Source: Thereva unica (taxonomy: Eukaryota; Arthropoda; Insecta; Diptera; Therevidae). From it: a stretch of DNA of 64,000 nt. Positions 20,641-31,489 of this stretch are shown piece after piece (position 1 is the first letter of the stretch; every line of letters starts with the position of its first letter). A program made the position numbers and the translations under genes. The notes beneath the pieces are model-generated. The model ran no database searches and was not told the origin of the DNA. It saw only the letters and a list, made by a program, of their open reading frames with translations. The stretch lies in assembly GCA_949987705.1 (NCBI GenBank), contig OX465281.1:26830942-26894941 (forward strand). The letters are read 5' to 3'.

Positions 20641-21669
20641 TTTCTGTGTTATGGTGGGAGATGGCCCCCCGATGCAGGATGTCCTCCCCAAGGCATCGGT
20701 GGCTGAAGGCGCCGGTGACAGGCGGCTTATCTTAAGACGCGTGTCACCCGCGTCGTCAGGCAACTAGTGCTTCCATTTATGGGATCGACGCCGAAGATGG
20801 AGACAGGCCAGTGCCTATCACCATCCTCACCGTCGACTCCCCATCGAGTAATTTTGGGAAACCCCTCTCATGGCAGGTTCCCGGTGACCGTCTGTTGAAG
20901 AAAAGAAGAGATAGAAGCCTCCGAGAAGTTTACTGGGACCATTCCGACACCTCACCACGACTGGTCAACACCCTGTTGATATCCAGGAAGGCGGTGTGTC
21001 GGAGTGGTCATTAAACGGGGGCGGGTGGATAACCAGGACGTCGACCCTGTCGCATAGCCAGGCGATAGGACGCCTGTTAGCAAGACGGTGCAGGATGGAC
21101 GGTCAGGCATCCACTCACCCATACTACTCAAGAACAATGAATATAGGGAAGAAAACCGAAAAAGAATGTAGTGTCCACTGTCCACGTGGACTCGCGCAGA
21201 GTCAGGCGGTATACGCCTGTTAACCAGACTCCGAGACCACGTGACAGGGACTTAAAAGATGTTTAGGGAGGCTACCGCAAAAGATGATAATAGGTGAAGT
21301 TGTGGAAGCAGAAGAAGGATAGGAAAGATGAAATAGGAAGAAGTGAAACGGGCTAGGGCACCGCGGTAAGTACCTTCGCCCAGTTACCCACTAGTCAGAG
21401 GGACTTGGACTGAGAAATGAGCTTAAAAGAGAAAGAAGTCCGCTCATGACTCCTCTCGCTGGCCTAAGCCACGTAACAAATATCATAAGAGTCGGCTAGA
21501 TTATAAAGGAAACTGATTAAGAATGATGGCATGAGATGGAGAACAAGATATTAGAAGAAGGAAATGCCGACGGGGAAAGTTAAGGTGTCACTAAGTGACA
21601 AACAGACGTATTCATGCCATCTGTCCGTTAGACTAGGGAACTCAACGGGAATTAAGCTCCTTAGCCCAG
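20641..21669 (-). repeat. Structured hairpin block, 5' leader copy
   Basis: The part 20939-21392 is the diverged direct copy of 14521-15045. Unit 4: outer CCATTCCGACA 20939-20949 with TGTCGGAGTGG 20997-21007, inner TCAACA 20965-20970 with TGTTGA 20974-20979. Unit 5: GTGGAT 21025-21030 with ATCCAC 21109-21114, CCTG 21046-21049 with CAGG 21091-21094, inner CAGGCG 21059-21064 with CGCCTG 21071-21076. Unit 6: 21179-21194 with 21232-21246, inner CAGGCG 21203-21208 with CGCCTG 21214-21219. A further stem, GGTGACA/TGTCACC, lies at 20714-20748. It sits in the transcript leader between primer site and gag. Confidence 0.8.
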
Positions 21670-21681
21670 CGTTGGGCGCCA
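21670..21681 (-). promoter_or_regulatory. Primer binding site, tRNA-Lys
   Basis: Minus-strand TGGCGCCCAACG begins five bases after the 5' LTR. It is complementary to the 3' end of an insect-type tRNA-Lys (...CGTTGGGCG plus CCA), from my knowledge of that tRNA. It fixes the element's orientation. Confidence 0.85.
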
Positions 21682-21686
21682 TTTTA

Positions 21687-21982
21687 TGTAACTGTCTGGA
21701 GTGGGTGTGTTGGCACGCATTTTTTTTGTCTAGGAAGCGGGATGACTGCCAATGGGCATGAAAAGAATTGCTCAACGATGAATGCCGGGTTGCCATGTAA
21801 TATACCGGTTACATTTGTTTAAAGTGGGAAAAAAAATTTTTTTTTGGTGGTAGGCGTTGGTGTTAGGGTGTTTACTATATTTTGGTTAACCAGCGAGAAG
21901 AAAAGGAATTTTTTTGATAGGCGATGGTGTTAGTGCCTTTATCATTTTTTTGTTATTGGTCTTATGTATGGCGACCGTTACA
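21687..21982 (-). repeat. 5' LTR of the gypsy element
   Basis: 296 bp, TGTAAC...GTTACA, followed by the AATC target duplication (21983-21986). Carries the element's promoter by analogy with the family; I did not single out a TATA box or initiator. Confidence 0.92.
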
Positions 21983-21989
21983 AATCTGA

Positions 21990-23440
21990 ACACTAGTACT
22001 TCAAGTAAACTGGGACAAAATCTGTTGTAAGTTGACTTCCTAGACAAGATCTAGATTAATTTCTATCTAAAAGAGGAAAAGTTTATTTCTCCTGTAGCAT
22101 ATTCCCACCTGAACTTGTTCTAGTTTTCCACAATAGTTGTCAGCAGTTATGGTTACTGCCACTTTTAAGAGTTCATGATGAATTCTGCAGAAAGTTCGCC
22201 GAAAGCACAACAAAGATTCTCCTTTGGGGTAAGCTGCATCCTCGGACATAATCAACACTGAGAACTTTTGTGGCAAGATTGCTTAATCCATCACGTGTTA
22301 GAATTAGATGGAGAAAGGAATGAGATTTTTAGGTGTGAAAAGAAGCGTTTTTGGTAGTTTTGTGGAAAGAATTTATTTTTTTTAGAAAACATTTCCTCAG
22401 AGTTTCTTTACTGTTTTTAAATTCTAGTATTAATAATAAACAAAATTAAGCCCCACCAACAATTCTGTTCCGTTCCCTCCTTTCAAATTATAATTTCAAT
22501 CCTCAAAGTCCGCAAACCTAATTTACACCCACAATTTTCCCAACCATCTCCACTTGAGCAGAAAAACAGAAAAAACCCTCTCACCGATTTATTCCTTAAA
22601 TTCACCTCCGGATTACTTTAATTTCCTGTCCAAGAACACCCTTTCAGGAGTAGCACACTAAGGATTTGTTGCGTATATAGTCGTCGTCCTTAGCCACTTG
22701 GAAAGGACTTCTTCTCCCGTTGGTGAATTGCTTTTATCGGCGAAAAAATTCTTATGGCGCAATGACACGCAAGTAGGGATTGCTTTTAAGGCTCAATTAA
22801 TATTGATTTAATTGTAACGGTACGTTCGCTATCCTACAACAACAACGTCCCAGCCACCCCCGCACAGGTTAGGTTGATGTCCTGCCCCAGCAGGGGCGGG
22901 CTGGACGTCCGGCTGTGTGTGTATTGGTGTAGAAAAATGCTCGGAATGCATCGTTTTTACGCTTTTACTGACCTTTCACCGGCACCAAATTGCTGGCTTT
23001 TATTTTTAGTTTATGGCCTTTCTCTTTTTGCGGAACGTTTTCCTTTTTTATGGAGAGAGTATATTTCCGGAGGAATTTCTTTTTTATTAAACTTCTACAA
23101 TTAATTGGGCAGTTTGGGTGTGGGAATGTAGAGGGTGATTATAAGAAAATACTTTTTTGATGGTAGCGTTGTTGGTATATCGTGTGGCTATGATATGGAT
23201 TTGCCTTTAAGAATGTAGGGCTTGTCGAGTTTTCAGCTACTTCTTTTTGCACAAAATCAAAACAATCGGCAAACGACCAATTTTTAACTTTATATGCATG
23301 AGTCAGACAGGAGTCAGAACCGAGCCAGCACTCAGGAGTCAGGACCGACATCAGTTCTCTAAGCTCGTTGGCTGAACATCCTATTTTGCTACAGGAGGGC
23401 CTAGTCACTCCCTTATTATGCAAAATATTCAGGACTTCCT
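21990..23440. other. No recognisable gene
   Basis: AT-rich, unique-looking DNA. The frames at 22874-23104 and 23139-23423 show no family motif. A GC-rich hairpin (CCTGCCCC...GGGGCGGG) lies at 22881-22900. Confidence 0.4.
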
Positions 23441-23449
23441 TCGCCAGAC

Positions 23450-25135
23450 CAAGGAGGGTTCGGATTACACCTCGGATAAATCTATAAGGTCGATAAGCCT
23501 CTCGACAGGGCGATAAGGGAAACTGATCTTCAACGCCAACCCCTAAGCTCCTATCAGCATGAGTACCAGATGGGCAAGTCCACTAAGACAGCACGGCACA
23601 ATCTGGTGGTCAGGCTGGAATGCGCTGCTCTAAACAAAGGAATTGCGCTGACGGTCTTCGTCGATATCGAGGCAGCCTTCGACAGTACATCCTTTGATAC
23701 TATAGATAGGGCTCTAAGTAGACGTTAGTCTAAGTAGCACTTTCTGCAACTTGATCGTCTCTATAGTGAGAACTCGCAAACTAATGGTCTCTTGTGTTGA
23801 GGGGTCTCTGAAGGGCACTATAGCAAAAGGTTTTCCACAGGGAGGAGTTTTATCTCCACTTCTCTGAAGCCCTGTTGTATATGAACTCCTAGAGCTGCTC
23901 AACGGCCGATAATTTTTCGCCCAAGGTTACGCTGACGATGACGTTATAGAAGTCACAGGTGAGACTGAAGGAGCCATGTCGAGGCGCCTGCAGCAGGCAC
24001 TGGATCTGGTCTCTAGCTGGTGCGACAGCGTAGGACGTATATCCCGACAAAGCGGTTCTGGTTATCTTCATCAGGAAACGATGACTACCGGGACTTTTAG
24101 AACCTACACTCGCAGGCAGAGCTATAGGCTTTTAACAACAAGCGAAATATGTATTTAGGAGTGACACTAGATGCCAAGCTCAACTGAAACCAGCACATGT
24201 ACACTCTGATGAGAGAACGCGCAGATCCCTGAGGGGCTTCCGTTAGGATGCTATCGGATTGCGTGCCGTTTAAAATCTCAAAATTTGAGACTAACCTGGA
24301 CTTTTTCTAAAGTATTGCCGGACGGACTAGTATGGTACACGGAGGATGTCACAGCAGAGACAGGTGTGGGCGCCGGAATCTGGAGTGAAAGTCCCAGATT
24401 CCGCAGGGCGATAAGCCTAGGCACCCTAGCAGCTGTCTTTCAAGCAGAGGTGTACGATATAGTGGGATGCACTCATGAGAACTTAAGAAGGGTCTACCAT
24501 AACCAATGGATCTATATCTTCTCTGATAGCCAAGCGGCAATTACGGTGATCAGGTCCCGTAGGCCGGGTCGAAATTAGTTTGGGACTGCCCACGTACTTT
24601 TGGTTAGTTGGGCGTGCTCAATCAAGTTACCCTTGTCTGGATCCCGGGTCATCGGGACATCAAAGGAAATGAAAGATCCTGCCTAAATAGGGTTCTGATG
24701 CTGCATTCATTGGTCTATACCGGACTATTGGGACACCAACTTGCGTAAAGGGCCCTGGCCGATCGGAGTTTGATGAAACATACAACGCTGGAGGTTCGCG
24801 ACTGGACTGGACACTGTGCCCTAAATTACCACTTATGGAGGATAAGAAGTGCGGAGGACCCCACCTGCAGGCTTTGCCTGGAATAGTATGAATCAACTCT
24901 CCACGTTCTTTGTGAGTGCCCCACAATAACATGGGCCAGGGTTTCTTTGTTCGAGGAGTCCCTGCTCGAACATTCAAGTCTAAGCGACAAGCCACTAGGT
25001 AGACTACTGAACGCTTGACTTAATCTTGCAACGCATATTCTAGGAACTACAGAAGTACTCGAGTGTGAAACAATCTGTCGAAGCCAGTATTTCCGAGCAT
25101 GTACAACATCTTAAGCTCATCACTTTGCCCTCCAG
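23450..25135 (+). pseudogene. LOA/R1-like LINE remnant (RT, RNase H, C-terminus)
   Basis: Broken frame, clear order. RT motifs: SSYQHEYQMGKSTKTA... and TVFVDIEAAFDS (23545-23695), then a GYADDDVIEV-like catalytic box (about 23925-23955) with a duplicated aspartate. RNase H appears in GVGAGIWSE (24370-24395) and IFSDSQAAITV (24516-24550). A tail follows with VWIPGHRDIKGNE (24634-24670), then GHCALNYHLWRIR and CRLCLE (24810-24885) before the end near 25130. RNase H in the ORF supports LOA or a close R1-group clade. The endonuclease and 5' half are absent. Confidence 0.7.
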
Positions 25136-27240
25136 TAGCCTACAAATTTAACCTAACCAATAACGACATGATGGACTAATAATATAGAGGTATATAGACT
25201 CTTAAGTTTACACACATGAAAATAAGAGTAGCTGCGCTTACACTGCTCTACTAAATATTTCTTATATCTTGATTTAAAATGCATGTTTACTTAAATTAAT
25301 CCTTTCCGAACGTAGCGTCTCTGTGGCCCGGCCATCTTGTTCTTCATACCTTGCTGGTTCTGTGTGCTGGTTATTATTCTTTGCATACTTTTAGGAGCAA
25401 GCTACTTTATTTTAAAGTTCGTAAAATTTGCTTCACATCGTCAAATTTAAGATTGATGCATGCTAAAAGTTCCCTCTTCCTTCCTAGCGAGCATCCTTTT
25501 AAATTTAGGTAAAAACTTCAGTTTGTTAGATGCTGTACAGCTTTGAGGCTGATATTGTAGAAACACTCTCAAACATTGTTCGCCAACTTATTGTACTATA
25601 TGTCCACGAGTTCTATTTCTTTATAAACTCTTTAATTTTTTGTTTCTAGGATATACAATATCCTTAAAACACGACCTATCTACTCCTCTTCCTATTCCTT
25701 GCCCTTAACCTTCCTCCTTCCCACCAAAACCCAAACTCAACAACAAAAAGGATCAATTTCAATTCCACTTGTGAGTTACGTTTGATAAAATTTAATGCGA
25801 AAAATTTAAATAAGACAAAAACCCTCTTTTCGTAAATGTTTAAATATCGTTTACCTTGATCCGATAACTTCGCTCCTTATAACTCACCGAGGACCGAGCA
25901 GAGGCGGGCCAGGCATAAACAGGAGCGTATATTATAAAAATTGGCACTAAGCTGATATCATCCCATTATTGGCTCACCTGAAACGGTGAGTATACCTACA
26001 TACATACATACGCCATATATAGCGCCGCAGTGGCTCATATCCAGCAGCGGCGGCCCGCAAGTCCATATCACGAAAAAGGTGAAAACTCCCCAAGGGTTGA
26101 GCTCTGAATATTGATTCGAGGCGGAAATCCTTAAAGCCAACGGAAAAAAAAACACCAACCCCGAAAACGAAATCACCTCAGACAATTTCTGGACTTTTTC
26201 CACCCTTAAAAAGGAAAGCGGGGAAAAAACGGAAAAAGGAAGTTCTTCAGATTTTCTTACGTTGGCCGCCTATGTACATACAGGAGAGGCCATAACCCTT
26301 CTTCTTGGGGTTTTTTGTGAACCTTTGTTTATCTGATAGAGGTTTCTCCTTTCAGTCCACTTCCTTCCGTTTCACTGCGTCCTTAATGGATTTTAGTGCT
26401 TCATTATAAGCTCAATGTCTCCAACAAATTTTGTTTTTTTTTTGTTGTGCCCTTGAAGGCTGCGATATTATATGGCTGTGTTGGGTTGGATATGCCAAAA
26501 CTAAAAAAAGCACTTAAAACTAGATGAATTGCTTAATAGAGTGTCGATTTTTTGTAAAATTTAAGCATCCGGAAAATGGGGCAGAGTCTCCTTTATCTGA
26601 GAGCACAAATGGACTGCATTAATGCAGAGTAATGTCTTAAAATTGGACTTCCTTCCTTGGCTTCTTCATATGGAGGTGCACACGTCTGCATACACTATCT
26701 ACATGTTCATATCAAAAAAAACTTTTCACTTAAGTGAGCAATACATACTAGTAAAATGCCCATTGCTACTAACGAGTGCTCCAATACTAAAATTCCCCTA
26801 ACAAATTGAAATCCTTAGAAAACATTGACCCTAAAAGTATGCCCAATCATATACAAATAAAAAAATTTCGCCCCTAAAAGAATTAAGTACGAACAATTTT
26901 TTAAAAGTATAATATAACTTGATCCTAAAAGTATGCAGACCGACAGCAGACGAAAACAATATGAAGAGCAAGATAACCGGGCCACGGAGATGCTACGTTC
27001 CCGACATGATGCAGTTTCTTGATCTGAGCTTAGCTTAAGGATTGGATGACTCAAGTGAAGTTTAACGGGCGCTGGGGGTGCCTTTGAGTTCTTGAATGCT
27101 GCTTTCGAGAGATTAGAGAGGGTTGTCGGTTGGAGGATTGAGCCAAGTGGGCTAGTTTTGCGTTGTGGAAAAAACATTTTCATATACGAAAAAGGGTGTA
27201 TAACCAGAGGCGATTATTAACAAGAATATTTTTGTAGTCT
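25136..27240. other. No recognisable gene; one 122-codon frame
   Basis: AT-rich, with an ACAT microsatellite at about 25992-26010. The minus-strand frame 26815-27183 starts MKMFFPQRKTSPLGS and is serine-rich; CCTAAAAGTATGC occurs twice within it (26830, 26925). I recognise no domain, and it may be part of an unknown repeat. Confidence 0.4.
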
Positions 27241-27259
27241 CTTTTAAATATACAATGCA

Positions 27260-27480
27260 CATAGGTTTTTAAAGCTTTATGTCGAACAAAAGCTCAAATC
27301 TTTTGAACAAAAACTTTTTAAATCTTAACTAAAAGCTTCAAAAAAGCTTTTAAAGTTTACACAAAAGCCTGTAAAGCTTAATTAAAAGCTTTTAAAGCTT
27401 AAATAAACGCTTTTAAAGCTTAAATAAACGATTTTAAATTTTAAGCAAAAGCTTTCAAAGCTTAAAAGCATTTGCATTTT
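27260..27480. repeat. Short tandem array, AAGCTT-rich
   Basis: Imperfect tandem units of about 25 bp built on AAGCTTAAATAAACGCTTTT, best preserved at 27375-27430 and decayed on both sides. Every unit keeps AAGCTT or a near form, so the array is a run of short palindromes. Confidence 0.7.
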
Positions 27481-28080
27481 ATACGATCTTCAAAAAGTGC
27501 TGAGCCCGGCTGTTTTGAACGGGGAATTGTTAGCCACCTTTCACGGACCCGGAATTCTCAGCATTTTCCGTCACTTCATTGTGTATCGGGGATCGATGGT
27601 GTACAGAGGAACAAGATGTGGTGTTCTGGAAGCTCTCCTGTGGATCACAATGTACATAAAATTATGTATACCACAATGAGATCGAGCTATGTGCGAATGA
27701 AGCTATCTGAGATATTAAAGCGCGGCCTGCCATTTGCTGAATACAAAGCTGTAACCGTACTAGTCAGCAACCTGGGAAAACAAGCATCCGTAAGAATCAA
27801 GATATGGGAACAGATCATTCCCTCACAGGGAGTGATTATCGACTTAATTTGAAAATACACTTGGAGGGCATGGCGGATAAAGCTTCTGCTATTTGTGCAG
27901 CATTTCTAGGAGCACCAATCGATCCGTCGCCTCTTGATGGCGAAGGTAGTTAGCTCAGTTTTGTCTAGTCGTTTACAAATAACCAAAAAATCTAAACGAT
28001 GAGTGCATATACATATCTGTTGTGTGGACTTTGTTTGGGTAATTGAGACTATAGCGAATGCGGCAATGCGGAAAAGTTTA
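27481..28080. other. Unrecognised 126-codon frame and flanks
   Basis: A plus-strand frame at 27472-27852 is open for 126 codons. Its N-terminal part overlaps the tandem array's end. The sequence has no motif I recognise; it could be an old LINE or DNA-transposon fragment. Confidence 0.3.
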
Positions 28081-28084
28081 GAAG

Positions 28085-28165
28085 TAAACTAGCTTTTGCG
28101 CTGGAAGTACACCAACTTTTGGGTTGAAAGTAGACCAATTTTTGCGTTGAAAGTAAACCAAATCT
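28085..28165. repeat. Three-copy tandem repeat, ~25 bp unit
   Basis: TTTTGCGTTGAAAGTAAACC-type units at about 28095, 28120 and 28134-28160 with small differences. The minus-strand translation repeats a YFQxK pattern, probably incidental. Confidence 0.5.
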
Positions 28166-28249
28166 CGCGTTGCGTGCGTTCCGTTTACGTAACTATATAT
28201 CTGTTTGCATTTGAATGCACGCACTTCTATTATATCAGCTAGTATCTGT

Positions 28250-28400
28250 ATCCAGCTTAAACGTTGAGGACCATATTCAACGATGTGGCGTGCGTGGGAG
28301 CTATACCTACAGAGATATTTTGGCGAGAGAAGGCATGCGTCACTAAGATCCACAATATGTTAGAGGGAAGACAAATTCAGTGCGACGGCAGTTGACGGGT
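28250..28400 (+). pseudogene. LOA-like LINE fragment
   Basis: Reads as RTIFNDVACV...IPTEIFWREGM after small shifts, the same C-terminal segment as at 6778-6840 (VDDAACEIAGMIPIDILVREG). Only this piece remains. Confidence 0.45.
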
Positions 28401-31380
28401 TGCGAGTCGGTAAAGTAAAGGCAAATGAAACAAGTCTGCTTGGCAGTCAGTTGACCTAAGTCTTATCCCAAATGTAGATGGGTTATGATTATGAGGGAGT
28501 GTGGGGTAATAAGTTACGATCTCACGCAGTTCTTGAGTGGAAATAGAGGATATGGAAAATACCTCTATCGTTTTGGGGCACGATAGCTCAGCGCTGTGAT
28601 TGATGACTAGGTATCCAGAATAACATTTTTGTTCGAAATTTTCAAATTTTCAAAATCCTAATTTCTAAAAATGCGCCACGTGCCATTGCGCTCGGTGCAA
28701 GTGCATTATTAGCGCCTATGAAGGTGCCGCGCCTGGAGGTATAAAAATAAATGTTTTGTGGCTTGAATTCCATATGAATCACTGCGACTTTCCAGCAGTA
28801 TATCCCTGTAAATAGCGGCAAAACAGCTTTGCTAGAATTCACAACGTGCTCTACGTTAGCGTATCTCCTGAAGATCAAATCATACGTGTAGTATACGTTT
28901 AGGCGAGACTCCTTGTTTCAATAGTTACAAAAAAATATTTAGTTCGACCAAAAGACGTCCCACAAAACAGAATGCAGAGATTACAAAGAACATTCATCTT
29001 CACATTCCATCCACATTGATTTGATAGTGCTCGAAGAGATCTTCCAGACGGCAAAGGACCTTCACCCACAGCCAAGAAACTTAGAACAAATAAGATAAGT
29101 GGAGTGGTCATAATAACCCATTTGGCTACAAAAACCCTTCAGCGCTGCAAAGGTACTTCACAAAAACTTAAAACTTTCTTGACATGATCTCAAAACTTCC
29201 ACCTTCCGCCGGCAAGACAAGCAGAGGTCCAAGGAAACGACTTTTTGATGGAATCCCTCCTCCCGCCCGTGACCCATTTCCCAAAATAATTTGTCAAAAA
29301 TCACTATCAGTTTAGTGTCGCAGTTTGATAAGACGACAAGAAGAAGACGTTTTTCCGTTCAAGATTCCTGACACTTTATAAGTTGCCTGCGGGCGTCCTG
29401 GCATGGGGTAGCAGAACTCCCCCCGGTGCCCTAATTTCTGGCAGGTTCAGGGGGCGGCTCGATTTCCTATCACAGAAGCAGTAAACTTCTATTTTTGGAT
29501 TATTCCTCAGCCCCAGTCGCCCTGAAAACTTGTCAAAACTTTGCTTTTCCCTTGTTACCCGAGTTGGATGTGTACGGGTAGAGTCCTGACAGAGTCCTGC
29601 TCCTTTCGCCTTTACTAAATACACGGCGGCGAAGGAACAGAAATTTTGTTTACTCGGAGAAACTTTCGGGCCGGTCTTGAATGGAGGCACAGAAATCAAG
29701 TTTCAGTACACACTCGAGTCACGCAATATTTGCCATCGACCCTCATCCGAGCCGCCCCCAGAGCGCGCTCCATCCACACTAAATCATCGAAAGAGGTCAA
29801 ACACTTGGGGCCATGTGGGGTCAATATTAAGGCAGGCCTCTGCCCCTTGCCCGAGCACTTGGTCGGCGCTGTGCAACTCGCAATTATTGCAGCAGCAGCG
29901 TCAACTCTCGGAGTGTGTGTAATCGACTTCCATTCACCAAAGGCCCCAGGCCGGGTGCAGAGTGGGGCTGAAGGTTGCAGACAGCTGCTTATACACACCA
30001 TATCCGGCCTTGTCAGAACCACCCCCACCCCCAAAGCGCGTTGAAAATGCATTCTATGATCTCCGGGAAAAGCAGTGATGACTCGCCTCATCGTCATCGT
30101 CATCGTTGTGTCATCTTCGTCCTCTGATGGCGGCTAATGAAACTTCATAATTCGATTGTGCGGCAGATGAACGAGGACCTTTGTGGGCGTACAAATCCAA
30201 TTATTACAGGATGTTGAGTGTGTATTAATGCCTAGAGCAGGAGCTATCTTGCTTGACATCGCAGCTCCGGCTTTTTGGGGAGTGGGGGCCTAATGCGATT
30301 GTCCCGGAGGACAACACTGGAAGGGATGATGGAATGGAGTCATTATTTAAGCAGTTGTTAGTTTGCTTGCTTGCTGTGCTCAAAGTGTCCTGAGGTGACA
30401 AGGGATCGATGATAAGCACTTTATAAGGAGATATTATGAATTCTTAATGTGACTTTGATAGATCGATGCCAGTTTTTAAGTGGCTTTAGACAAAATAGTA
30501 AGGAGAAGTGTTTTTTAATTGTTTAAAGGACGCATTTTTTGAGTGCGCGTTAAGCTCTTACTTCTTCTCCATTATACACAAACTTTCCAACTCCCAAAGA
30601 ATTTCGACCAAAACTAAACTCCCAATCGTTCCCAAAAAAGCACCTAGGGCTATCAATTTCTTTCAAGTGAAACTAGTTGTTAGCTGTTTGTTTACTTCGT
30701 CCACCGGTCTGCTCCTCCAAACAACCAACCCTCGAGAAAGGTTTCATAAACATCACCCAAAACCTTAGTAATTCAAGTCCACATCAAAAGACTACGATGG
30801 ATGACCTGTCGGCTTCGAATGGTGGATTTTGGTTAAAAGATTTTGATGGAAGAAGTCAATGGAACCTTCCTTTAAAAAGTTGGTCGTGGACGCTAATGCG
30901 TAAATATATTTACAAAGATAGTGTACGCCTAGCGAATACACAAGTTTTTTTTATCGATCAAATATAGTCTTACTTTTCTTAACTTTAGTTTCCTCTTAAA
31001 TAAAAACAATTTACTCATCGATGCTTAAACCTGTTTACACCTTTCAAAAAGTAATTAGGTGTAAGGGAAAATTCTGTCTTATAAAAGTTGTAAGAAAAAA
31101 AAATTACCTCCCTTTTGAGACTAGCAAGATTTGATGATAATGTGGAAATTCTGTCTATTAAATTTTTCTCGCTTAGTTCGTGTAGCGCCCAAACAGGGAG
31201 TAATATACAAGCTAGTGCTAGAGCAGAATATCATAGCTGAAGGCGATATCTCTAAAATATTAAAGCTCGACGAAAGCTTTTAAGTTCAACCAAAACTCAC
31301 CACAAATGTTGTTGTCCAGAATAAACTCACATTAAAATTTCAAGCCAATGCACGAACCAAAACCCAAGCCACATACGTAC
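28401..31380. other. No confirmed gene; GC-richer island at 29.35-30.2 kb
   Basis: The island has overlapping frames of 107-135 codons on both strands (29376-29699 minus, 29646-30044 plus, 29696-30103 minus). High GC alone can open antisense frames. I see no domain, splice pattern or start context to prefer one. The sequence looks single-copy within the window and could be host DNA. Around 30100-30170 short TCATCG repeats occur. 30400-31380 is AT-rich without features. Confidence 0.35.
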
Positions 31381-31387
31381 CCAAGGT

Positions 31388-31432
31388 AGGTTATGACGTC
31401 ATTGTGGCAGAACCCACATAGCTATACTACTA
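31388..31432 (+). repeat. Dispersed repeat Y, copy 1
   Basis: About 45 bp shared with 43655-43700 (ACATAGCTATACTACT preceded by ATGACGTCA). Identity outside this core falls off. Unknown element. Confidence 0.4.
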
Positions 31433-31489
31433 GTAGTCTTAGATCTTATCGTCTCTATATTAGCTTGCTTTAAACAGTAGGATGGTTTG

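Larger units (their letters stand above)
13553..21982 (-). mobile_element. Ty3/gypsy LTR retrotransposon, complete, minus strand
   Basis: An 8430-bp element. Its 296-bp LTRs (13553-13848 and 21687-21982) start TGTAAC and end GTTACA, differ at about three positions, and are flanked by AATC. Order on the minus strand: 5' LTR, tRNA-Lys primer site (21670-21681), 1.7-kb leader, gag, -1 frameshift, protease-RT-RNase H, integrase, 1.45-kb 3' region, 3' LTR. Near-identical LTRs imply a recent insertion. It is disabled by a 177-bp insertion in pol and an amber codon at the same place. No envelope-like ORF with a signal peptide or membrane span was found. Clade not assigned. Confidence 0.95.

Noticed and set aside
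26815..27183. A 122-codon host gene
   Set aside because: Serine-rich, AT-biased, contains a short repeat, has no domain and lies among repeats. Not supportable.
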